Source: CAILQE01 sp036745415 | GTDB lineage: Bacteria > Patescibacteriota > Saccharimonadia > Saccharimonadales > UBA4665 | Length of the DNA: 64,000 bases | Direction of reading: 5' to 3' | Assembly: GCA_036745415.1 (NCBI GenBank) | Contig: DAIOGF010000001.1 | Span: 1 to 64,000 of the forward strand | In this document: one piece after another, positions 46,497 to 55,313 of the stretch | Numbering within the stretch: the stretch's first letter is position 1 | How the letters are laid out: each line of letters begins with the position of its first letter | The notes under the pieces: generated by a model | Seen by the model: only the letters and a program-made list of their open reading frames with translations | Database searches by the model: none | Told to the model about the DNA's origin: nothing | Made by a program: the position numbers and the translations under genes

Positions 46497-47804
46497 TTAA
46501 ATGCTAAGCATCCTATCTATTCTATCTCTAAATGATGTATTTGCGGAATTAGAATGTGTTGTATCTAGCCCAACTCTTAGTAGCCCCATAGCAGTAATAA
46601 AAGTATGATCATTAACTTTATTAGTTTTATCTTCAATTCCCACAACCTGATCTGGTCTTATGTGATTTACTATTGGTCTTTTTGTAAAAGGTAAAGATTT
46701 ATACCAATTAGATTGCTCTAATTTATCTATTAACATTTCAAGTGATGAACCACCACCGCATAAGTATAATCTATTAGGCAAATGATCTAATTGATCGAAT
46801 TCGTCTAGGGCAAGCTCAACTCCACTTACCCAAGTTTCACTAGTTTTCTCTAAAGCTTGCTCAACAGAAGGTCTTTTGTGCGCATCTATTCTATTTCCAG
46901 ATAATTCTAATTTAAGTTCTTCTGCTTGATCAAAATCTATTCCTAGATTCTTTTCTATACCCCTGGTAAAAGCTCTACCACCGATACCAAACATCTTAGT
47001 TCCCTGCACCCCACCATCATTAACCACTGCAATATCTGTAGTTCCACCACCTATGTCCATTAATATTGCTGAAATACTACTATTGGAATTATTACCAATA
47101 ACAGCTCTAGCGACGGCGAATGGTTCAGCGGCAACGGCTAAGAGATCTAGATCAAGTTCTAACGCAGTCTTTTCTAATGCACCAATGTGAATAAGTGGAG
47201 CGAATGCAGTATATAGCGAGACTACAACGTCCCTTCCCTGAAATCCGATAGGGTTACTGACTACATATCCATCTATCTCTATTGATACTAACGCACTATT
47301 AACGAGTCTAACGTCGACATTCTTTCCACCTAGCTCCCAAGCTAATTCGCTTTTAGCCTTACTTTCGGTTCTTTGTTGAACTAGATGAATTATCTTTTCC
47401 ATTTCAGCAATATCTATGGCTTCTTTTGGATTACTTCTAGTAACTTTAATGGTCTTAGTAGTACCTTTAACTAATTCTCCAGCTATTCCAAGTACAGCCG
47501 TTCTTGCACTGACACCGGCCATATCCTCGGCCTGAGAAAGAGCTTTGTCGCAGTTTTCTACAACTGCTGCAATATCTGAAATTGCTCCAGCTTGCATATC
47601 TTTAAGGCCTTGATGAGTCTTACCAACTCCAATAATTTCAATATGTCCTGGTTGGGTTTTAGAGACTTTGCCAATTAGAGCTTTTACGTATTCAGTTCCT
47701 ATATCTAATCCAACTAAGTATTCATCAGATTTTACTCTTTTTATAGGTACTTTTTTAAGAGAGCCAGCAAGTTTTGAGGTATGGTCTTTAAGGCTTTTAA
47801 GCAT
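46497..47804 (-). CDS. FtsA/PilM-like actin-fold protein
   Basis: At 435 residues it has the actin-fold motifs: phosphate 1 V-G-L-D-I-G-T-E-Y-V-K-A, phosphate 2 L-M-D-I-G-G-G-T-T-D-I-A and adenosine L-Y-L-C-G-G-G-S-S-L. The SHS2-like insert region (V-L-G-I-A-G-E-L-V-K-G) is FtsA-like. No C-terminal amphipathic membrane helix is obvious. It could be FtsA for division or a PilM-type pilus protein; the adjacent bitopic protein rather than ftsZ leaves both open. Confidence 0.85.
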   Translation of the reverse strand: MLKSLKDHTSKLAGSLKKVPIKRVKSDEYLVGLDIGTEYVKALIGKVSKTQPGHIEIIGVGKTHQGLKDMQAGAISDIAAVVENCDKALSQAEDMAGVSARTAVLGIAGELVKGTTKTIKVTRSNPKEAIDIAEMEKIIHLVQQRTESKAKSELAWELGGKNVDVRLVNSALVSIEIDGYVVSNPIGFQGRDVVVSLYTAFAPLIHIGALEKTALELDLDLLAVAAEPFAVARAVIGNNSNSSISAILMDIGGGTTDIAVVNDGGVQGTKMFGIGGRAFTRGIEKNLGIDFDQAEELKLELSGNRIDAHKRPSVEQALEKTSETWVSGVELALDEFDQLDHLPNRLYLCGGGSSLEMLIDKLEQSNWYKSLPFTKRPIVNHIRPDQVVGIEDKTNKVNDHTFITAMGLLRVGLDTTHSNSANTSFRDRIDRMLSI

Positions 47805-47945
47805 ATGCTTAATTTTACCATATCTACACTTAAAAAATTCTGATGTTTCTTTAAAACTTTAATTGTTATTTATTGATTGTTTAAAGAACTTAGATACTTG
47901 CTTTTTTTATTTAAGATTATCTGATTGTTGTAATTTATATTTTAT

Positions 47946-47963
47946 GTATAATAATGCTTATAC
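47946..47963 (+). promoter_or_regulatory. Shared palindromic promoter element, copy 1
   Basis: GTATAATAATGCTTATAC: inverted repeat GTATAA-N6-TTATAC with TATAAT inside its left arm. It ends 27 nt before the GTG start of the first repeat protein. The same 18 bp precede the other two paralogues. Confidence 0.7.
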
Positions 47964-47990
47964 TTTACGTTAAATTAAAAGGGTTAAATT

Positions 47991-50057
47991 GTGAGGAAGA
48001 TATTAAATATATTCTTAAGTTCAGCCTTAGTAATTAGCGCACTACTACCTATGGGGTTGTTAAGAGCTCCATTAGCTAGTGCGGATAGCACTGCGAAGTG
48101 GAATCCACCAAAACTAATAGATAACAGTTTCGGTAATTCCATATGGTCTGTTTCTTGCTTTGGCAGTAATTTCTGCATAGCGGTGGACGATCATGGAAAT
48201 GCGATTAAATATGACGGAAGTTCATGGTCGGCTCCCGAGAGTATTGATCCTAATGGAGATTTATATTCTGTATCTTGCGTAGGCAATACTTTCTGTATGG
48301 CTGTAGACTACACTGGAAATGCGATTAAATATGACGGAAGTTCATGGTCGGCTCCCGAGAGTATTGACCCTAATGAGGGTGGTATTAACTCAGTATCTTG
48401 TACAAGCACCTCTTTCTGTATGGCTGTAGACTANNNNNNNNNNNNNNNNNNNNNNNNNNNNNNNNNNNNNNNNNNNNNNNNNNNNNNNNNNNNNNNNNNN
48501 NNNNNNNNNNNNNNNNNNNNNNNNNNNNNNNNNCAGTATCTTGTACAAGCACCTCTTTCTGTATGGCTGTAGACTACACTGGAAATGCGATTAAATATGA
48601 CGGAAGTTCATGGTCGGCTCCCGAGAGTATTGACCCTAATGAGGGTGGTATTAACTCAGTATCTTGTACAAGCACCTCTTTCTGTATGGCTGTAGACTAC
48701 ACTGGAAATGCGATTAAATATGAAGGAAGTTCATGGTCGGCTCCCGAGAGTATTGACCCTAATGAGGGTGGCATTAACTCAGTATCTTGTACAAGCACCT
48801 CTTTCTGTATGGCTGTAGAGTACACTGGAAATGCGATTAAATATGACGGAAGTTCATGGTCGGCCCCCGAGAGTATTGACCCAAATGGGCGTGGTATTAA
48901 CTCAGTATCTTGTACAAGCACCTCTTTCTGTATGGCTGTAGACTACACTGGAAATGCTCTTAAGTATAGTGGTAGTTCATGGTAGGCTCCCGAGAGTATT
49001 GACCCTAATGGAGATTTATATTCTGTATCTTGCGTAGGCAATACTTTCTGTATGGCTGTAAATTGGAGGGGGGACGCCTTCAAATATGATGGCAACGCTT
49101 GGTCTAGTGCCGTTAATATCGATAGTTATGGCTTGACTTCAGTATCTTGTACAAGCACCTCTTTCTGTATGGCGGTGGATGCTTGGGGAAGTGCGTTTAA
49201 ATACGACGGAAATTCTTGGTCTGGTCCAGAGAACATAGACGGTACTAATAATATAACTTCAGTATCTTGTACAAGCACCTCTTTCTGTATGGCGGTGGAT
49301 TGGTTGGGTTATGCCTTGAATTATGATGGTAATAACTGGTCGAATATTGGAAGTCTAGAATTATTTTCAGCAAGCTCTATTTCGTGTACAAGCACCTCTT
49401 TCTGTATGGCAGTTAGCTATTTTGGATACTACAGTATTTATGATGGAAGTAATTGGTCAACATCTCTAGCTGAAGCAAGATGGATGAGATCAGTATCTTG
49501 TACGAGCAGNNNNNNNNNNNNNNNNNNNNNNNNNNNNNNNNNNNNNNNNNNNNNNNNNNNNNNNNNNNNNNNNNNNNNNNNNNNNNNNNNNNNNNNNNNN
49601 NNNNNNNNNTACTTTCTGTATGGCAGTGGATTATTCAGGAAATGCTCTTAGGTATAATGGCAGCTCATGGTCTTACGATTTAAGTATAGATGGGACAAAC
49701 TATCTAAACTCAGTATCTTGTACGAGCAGTACTTTCTGTATGGCAGTGGATTATTCAGGAAATGCTCTTAGGTATAATGGCAGCACTTGGACGATATATT
49801 CCAACATAAGCTCATATAACCGAATAAGCGCTGTTTCATGTACTAGCACATCATTCTGTATGGCAATAGCTAGAGGTTATGCAATTCCATATAGCATTCC
49901 AACAGATAATCATACGACTCCAGGTAGCCCTAACACTGGATTAGGTAATCCTAATAGTTCGTTTAAGTATGTAGCGGCTTTAATACTTGGACTTGGTTCT
50001 ATATATGGAATAGTGATACTAGTTAATAACTATAGAAGGGCTAGAGTTAATAGATAG
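47991..50057 (+). CDS. Repeat surface protein 1 with P-N-T-G sorting signal (two gaps, one in-frame stop)
   Basis: Signal peptide (IFLSSALVISALLPMGLL, site near L-A-S-A-D), then about 13-14 visible repeats of about 41 residues with core S-V-S-C-T-S-T-S-F-C-M-A-V-D and G-S-S-W-S-x-P. The C-terminus is S-P-N-T-G-L-G, a helix and R-R-A-R-V-N-R. Repeats 3-7 are almost identical at 123 bp each. TAG at 48983-48985 stands where sister repeats have TCG and would remove the second half, including the anchor. Two 100-N gaps break the frame; with expected repeat lengths both sides rejoin in frame. GTG start, weak AAAAGGG. Likely a wall-linked, possibly beta-propeller, protein; function unknown. Confidence 0.8.
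48303..48980 (+). repeat. 123-bp tandem repeats in repeat protein 1
   Basis: The element beginning CAGTATCTTGTACAAGCACC recurs at 48534, 48657, 48780 and 48903, exactly 123 bp apart, with only a few base differences between units. The left end of the gap at 48434 carries the same unit. Confidence 0.9.
48434..48533. other. Assembly gap (100 N) in repeat protein 1
   Basis: The last 43 bases before the gap are identical to the first 43 after it. Reading frame on both sides needs a true length of 2 modulo 3, which fits a 43-bp overlap (no gap) or 80 bp plus whole 123-bp units. Confidence 0.95.
49510..49609. other. Assembly gap (100 N) in repeat protein 1
   Basis: Left end ...TACGAGCAG and right end TACTTTCTG join seamlessly to match the next repeat. 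The frames need a length of 0 modulo 3, fitting zero or whole repeat units. Confidence 0.95.
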
Positions 50058-50129
50058 AGTATATTTTCTAGCTTAAGCTTACTTGTAGTAATATAAAACA
50101 AAGATTAAAAAACTATAAGAAAGGTAAGT

Positions 50130-50939
50130 ATGTCTAAAAAAACAGTATTCATCGTCGGATCATCAAGTGGAATCGGAGAAGCTATAGCTAAACATTTCTC
50201 TAAAAAAGGATGGAATGTAGCGGCAGTAATGAGAAATACAGACAGTTCAGAGCTTAAAAATTTAGACAATGTTTTAGTTCTCAAGGGCGACACCAAAGAC
50301 GAAAATTCAATTGGCGAAGGTCTTAAGAAATGCTTTGATCATTTTGGATCAATAGATGTTCTCGTAAACAATTCAGGATATGGACTATTCGGACCACTAG
50401 AAGGAATGAGTATAGAGCAAATAAAAGAAGAGTTTGATGTTAATATTATTGGCTTAATAAATAATACTAGATTAGCTTTACCTTATCTTCGAAAAAATAA
50501 GGAATCTAAAATTATTAATATATCTTCAATGTTTGGAAGAATGACCCTACCCTTTACTAGCATGTATGCGTCTACAAAGTGGGCCATAGAAGGCTTTAGT
50601 GAGTCTCTTGCCTTCGAACTAGATCCTTACAATATTAAAGTTAAATTAATACAACCAGGAAGTGTTAAAACTAAGTTTTTCAGTAATGAAGTAATAGTTG
50701 AAGGCAGTGATCTTGGAGTATATAAGAAAAGATTTAATAAGGTACTTAAATACATAAACAATAAAGGTGAAAATGGAGTACCCGCTGAAATGGTTGCCAA
50801 AAAAGTCTGGAGAGCTACTAACAGTAATAGCAATAGACTTCGATACGAAGTAGACATTACCGCTAGATTCTTAATTAAATTACATAGATTTACATATCCA
50901 ACACTATTTAGAAAAATCGTTTCTAGAGTAGTTGGATAG
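50130..50939 (+). CDS. Short-chain dehydrogenase/reductase
   Basis: The 269-residue classical SDR has the NAD(P) motif G-S-S-S-G-I-G-E-A, N-N-S-G-Y-G, catalytic Ser in I-N-I-S-S-M and Y-A-S-T-K. Substrate cannot be told; such stand-alone enzymes act on many alcohols and ketones. AGAAAGG lies 6 nt before the ATG. It is inserted between repeat proteins 1 and 2, with no shared palindrome, so it is probably regulated apart. Confidence 0.9.
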   Translation: MSKKTVFIVGSSSGIGEAIAKHFSKKGWNVAAVMRNTDSSELKNLDNVLVLKGDTKDENSIGEGLKKCFDHFGSIDVLVNNSGYGLFGPLEGMSIEQIKEEFDVNIIGLINNTRLALPYLRKNKESKIINISSMFGRMTLPFTSMYASTKWAIEGFSESLAFELDPYNIKVKLIQPGSVKTKFFSNEVIVEGSDLGVYKKRFNKVLKYINNKGENGVPAEMVAKKVWRATNSNSNRLRYEVDITARFLIKLHRFTYPTLFRKIVSRVVG

Positions 50940-51019
50940 AAAATTTTATATATAGATTTATCTTTAATGAGCCTTAGATAGACTCTTTACTTATTCTTAG
51001 TAGTTTCTACTTATTATTT

Positions 51020-51037
51020 GTATAATAATGCTTATAC
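51020..51037 (+). promoter_or_regulatory. Shared palindromic promoter element, copy 2
   Basis: The identical 18-bp GTATAA-N6-TTATAC element before repeat protein 2. Its -10 box (51021-51026) would start RNA near 51033, so an ATG at 51028 cannot be the translation start. Confidence 0.7.
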
Positions 51038-51048
51038 TTAATGAAAGA

Positions 51049-53185
51049 ATGAGAGTGATAAAAAAAATAAAATTAATTGCAATTTCGATCTTGACGCTTA
51101 GCACGCTTATTTCATCTGCAGTTATTAAAATGCCCATAGCAAATGCCGACACGGCACCAAAATGGAACTCACCTGAACTAATCGACAACAGTACTGGAAG
51201 CCCATTGATTTCAGTGTCATGCATATCTTCAACGTTTTGTATGGCCGTAGATTATTATGGCACAGCGGTAAAGCTAGATGGGACTACTTGGTCTGCACCA
51301 ATCAATATTAGTGGATCTCAAGGTGAAATGAATGCTGTTTCGTGTGCAAGCAGCACTTTTTGTGTTGCAGTGNNNNNNNNNNNNNNNNNNNNNNNNNNNN
51401 NNNNNNNNNNNNNNNNNNNNNNNNNNNNNNNNNNNNNNNNNNNNNNNNNNNNNNNNNNNNNNNNNNNNNNNNGATGGAGGGGGCAACACTTATAATTTTA
51501 ATGGTAGTAGTTGGTCTGGTCCTAATAGTCTAGGTGGTGGCTATTACCTTACTTCTATTTCGTGTGCAAGCAGCACTTTTTGTATTGCAGTGGATGGAGG
51601 GGGCAACACTTATAATTTTAATGGTAGTAGTTGGTCTGGTCCTAATAATCTAGGTAACGGCAATGATCTCACTTCTATTTCTTGTGCAAGCAGCACTTTT
51701 TGTGTTGCAGTGGACAATTCAGGCAATTCTTATCAATTTAACGGCAATAGCTGGTCTGGTCCTAATAATCTAGGTAACGGCAATGATCTCACTTCTATTT
51801 CTTGTGCAAGCAGCACTTTTTGTGTTGCAGTGGACAATTCAGGCAATTCTTATCAATTTAACGGCAATAGCTGGTCTGGTCCTAATAATATTGATCCTTA
51901 TGGTTACACTTATAGAGTGTCTTGTTCTAGTGCTACTTTCTGTGTGGTAGTAGATTCCAGCGGAAACGCAATTAATTATGATGGCTATAATTGGTCTGGA
52001 ATAGAGAAAATAGACGGCAACAATACTCTTTACTCGGTTTCTTGCGTAAGTAATTCATTTTGTTTGACAGTGGATCAAAAAGGGAACGCACTAAGTTATG
52101 ATGGCAATAATTGGTCTAGCCCAAAATATATCGATCCAAATGGAACTCTAATCTCCGTATCCTGTGTGGGCAATGATTTCTGTATGGCAGTTAGCTATTT
52201 CGGCCATTCCTACAAATACAACGGTCTCACTTGGAATCAATTATCTTATGATAACCCACAAGGGTACAATGAAGTATCCTGTGTGAGTTCTAGTTTCTGC
52301 ATGGCGGTGGATGCTAATGGAGATGCCTTAAAATATAACGGCACATCTTNNNNNNNNNNNNNNNNNNNNNNNNNNNNNNNNNNNNNNNNNNNNNNNNNNN
52401 NNNNNNNNNNNNNNNNNNNNNNNNNNNNNNNNNNNNNNNNNNNNNNNNNTTATCAGGTTTCTTCCATATCCTGCGTAAGTACTTCGTTCTGCATGGCGGT
52501 GGATGCTAATGGAGATGCCTTAAAATATAACGGCACATCTTGGTCTACTCCTATTAAAATTCAACAAGATGGTTATCAGGTTTCTTCCATATCCTGCGTA
52601 AGTACTTCGTTCTGCATGGCGGTGGATTATTACGGAAACGCAATTGAATTTGATGGAAGTTCTTGGTCTATTCCATTAAACATTGATTCAGTACCAGTTC
52701 ATAAGATTTCTTGTGCAAATAGCAGTTTTTGTGTTGCAGTGGATGTTGATGGTAATTATATAAAATTTGAAAATGGATCGTGGACTTCACCTAACAGAAT
52801 CGATCAACACAATGTAATTCTTTCTATATCATGTACTAGCAGCACTTTTTGTATTGCAGGAGATTATTACGGAAACGCAATTGAGTACAATGGAATTTCT
52901 TGGTCCACAAAAAATATAAATTACGGAAATTACTTAAATTCTATTTCTTGTACGAGCTCAACATTTTGTATGGCCGTAGGCAATGGATATGCAGTTAGAT
53001 ACGGAATTGAAGAAGTCACCCAGAATAACGGAGGCGGCAGCACGAAACCTGGCGCTCCGAATACTGGATTAGGCAGCCCCGTTAATCCGTCCAAATCAAT
53101 AGCATTAATTATTATTTTACTTAGCTCCGCAATTGGATTATTTATATTTTTTAAAAACCGTAAAAGTATCCAAATTAATAAGTAA
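51049..53185 (+). CDS. Repeat surface protein 2 with P-N-T-G sorting signal (two gaps)
   Basis: The start is set at ATG 51049 (MRVIKKIKLIAISIL), downstream of the shared promoter; GTG 51055 is also possible. Signal peptide ends near I-A-N-A-D. About 14-15 repeats of C-x5-C type follow, several with T-F-C-V-A-V-D and G-x-x-W-S-G-P-N. The end is G-A-P-N-T-G-L-G, a helix (ALIIILLSSAIGLFIFF) and K-N-R-K-S. Two gaps lie at 51373 and 52350; frame arithmetic shows both sides belong to one gene. It has no internal stop. Paralogue of its neighbours; same likely role as a wall-linked repeat protein. Confidence 0.85.
51373..51472. other. Assembly gap (100 N) in repeat protein 2
   Basis: Flanks ...TGTTGCAGTG and GATGGAGGGG join seamlessly as in the following repeat. 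Frames need 0 modulo 3. Confidence 0.95.
52350..52449. other. Assembly gap (100 N) in repeat protein 2
   Basis: Compared with the next repeat, 31 bp are missing between the flanks. Frames need 1 modulo 3, which 31 satisfies; whole extra units are also possible. Confidence 0.95.
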
Positions 53186-53217
53186 AAAATAATATTTGTT
53201 TTACTAAATAATAGTGC

Positions 53218-53235
53218 GTATAATAATGCTTATAC
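53218..53235 (+). promoter_or_regulatory. Shared palindromic promoter element, copy 3
   Basis: Identical 18-bp element ending 40 nt before the GTG of repeat protein 3. Confidence 0.7.
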
Positions 53236-53275
53236 TTTGTTGTAAATAATAAAAATTTAACAAAAAGAGTGTGAA

Positions 53276-55307
53276 GTGAGACGAAAAATAAAAATACTAT
53301 TGAGTGCAATATTATTGATAGTCGCGTTGATACCTAATGCGGCATTTAATTCACCGCTAGCCAGTGCAGATACTTCTGGAAGTTGGGCTAGTCCGAAATT
53401 GATAGATAATAGCCTTGGAAGAAGAATTGATTCAATTTCGTGCATCAGTTCTTCTTTCTGTATGGCAATAGATACTGAAGGATACGCAATCAAATATGAT
53501 GGATCTTCATGGTCTGTTCCAGAATTAATTGATACTAATGCGAATGGTGGATTAAGCTCGATATCTTGTGTCAGCACATCTTTCTGTATTGCAGCTGATC
53601 AATCAGGAAATATATTAAAATATGACGGGTCAGTTTGGGCTAGTCCAGTAAGTATTGATGCAAATGGCGGTGGAATTAACTCCATTTCTTGTGTTAGTAC
53701 GAATTTCTGCGCAGTATTAGATTTCTATAGCAATGTTCTTATATATGATGGGTCTTCTTGGTCTAGTCCCACGGCGGTATTCAGTACTATTGGAGGAATG
53801 GGAATATCTTGCACGAACTCAAATTTTTGCGTAGCAATTGATAATCAAGGATACTATTCTAAATACAACGGGACTAGTTGGTCCAACCCCCTAAAAGTTA
53901 GTCAATTAAATATAACTTTTAATCTAGATAGCGTATCTTGTATTAGCGGCAGTTTTTGTATGGTGTCAGATTATAATGGTCGTGCATTTAAATATGATGG
54001 AAACACTTGGACTCTTCAAAGCACATCTGATTCTGGATATACTTCAGTATCCTGCACCTCAATAACTTTTTGTGTAATCGTAGATTATTACAGTAACGCT
54101 CTGATATATAATGGATCTTCTTGGTCTAGTCCCATCAATATTGATACGGATTCAAATTATTATGGCCTACACTCATTAAGTTGTGTAAGCAGTAGCTTCT
54201 GTATGGCCGGCGATGGAAACGGAAACATTATAAACTACACTGGATCAAGCTGGGGAGCTCCCCTTAAGTCAGATTCTGCCGGTGGTAATTTGTACTCAGT
54301 CTCCTGTGTTAGCAGTAATTTCTGTATGGCAGTCAATTACAGAGGTGATGCTTTTAAATACAGCAATGGAACATGGTCAAATGCTAGCAATATAGACCAA
54401 AGTGGTGGAAGCATTAATTCAGTCTCTTGTGTTAATAGCAACTTCTGCGTGGCCGTGGACGAATCTGGAAATACAATTGAATTTGATGGGTCAAATTGGT
54501 CTACTCCTGTTAGTGTGGACTCAAATGTTCCATTAAGTTCAGTATCATGCACTAGCGCTTCGTTCTGTATGGCTGTGGATTTGTTTGGAAACTATATCAA
54601 ATTCAATGGCTCAAATTGGTCTAGCTCAATGAGCATAGGAAATAATGGCTATAGTGTTAATTCTGTTTCATGCACTAGCGCTTCGTTCTGTATGGCTGGA
54701 GACAGTAATGGAAGCGTTCTTAAGTATGATGGTAANNNNNNNNNNNNNNNNNNNNNNNNNNNNNNNNNNNNNNNNNNNNNNNNNNNNNNNNNNNNNNNNN
54801 NNNNNNNNNNNNNNNNNNNNNNNNNNNNNNNNNNNCACTTCGTTCTGTATGGCTGGAGACAGTAATGGAAGCGTTCTTAAGTATGATGGTAATTCTTGGT
54901 CAGGCCCAATAAATATAGACTCTAATAATATAATAAGTTCTGTTTCATGTACTAGCACTTCGTTCTGTATGGCTGGAGACAGTAATGGAAGCGTTCTTAA
55001 GTATGATGGTGGAAATTGGTCTTCACCGTACAACATAAATACAAATGGCAGCCCAATAACATCAGTGTCTTGCTCTATAGGTAATTTCTGCATGGCAGTT
55101 GCGGGTGGAGATGCAGTATCTTATACATCAAATGCGAATTCTCAAAGTAGTTCTGGGAACAGCACGTCTCCAAAAAGTCCCAATACTGGCTTTGGAAGCC
55201 CAAACAGCTCATTAAAATATGTATTAATACTAATAATAAGTGTAAGCATTACTTATTTATTAAACATATTAATAAATAATTACCGAAGAACAAGATTAAA
55301 TAAATAG
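53276..55307 (+). CDS. Repeat surface protein 3 with P-N-T-G sorting signal (one gap)
   Basis: Signal peptide (ILLSAILLIVALIPNAAF, site near L-A-S-A-D), about 14 repeats (S-V-S-C-x5-F-C-M-A core, W near the middle), then S-P-N-T-G-F-G, a helix (YVLILIISVSITYLLNIL) and N-Y-R-R-T-R. Most repeats are well diverged from each other; only those around the gap (54736-54835) are near-identical (G-D-S-N-G-S-V-L-K-Y-D-G). The tail N-Y-R-R-T/A-R is nearly the same as in protein 1, so the two share recent ancestry. GTG start with AAAGAG upstream. Confidence 0.87.
54736..54835. other. Assembly gap (100 N) in repeat protein 3
   Basis: Flanks belong to consecutive near-identical repeats that differ at one base (GCT against ACT before TCG), so they are different copies. 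The expected missing piece is 63 bp, which fits the required 0 modulo 3. Confidence 0.95.
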
Positions 55308-55313
55308 AATCTA

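Noticed and set aside
48303..48980. CRISPR-like array in the 123-bp repeats
   Set aside because: Units are contiguous, in frame and 123 bp long without unique spacers; they encode protein repeats.
51028..51048. ATG at 51028 as start of repeat protein 2
   Set aside because: It lies inside the shared promoter palindrome, upstream of where RNA should begin; ATG 51049 fits the paralogues.
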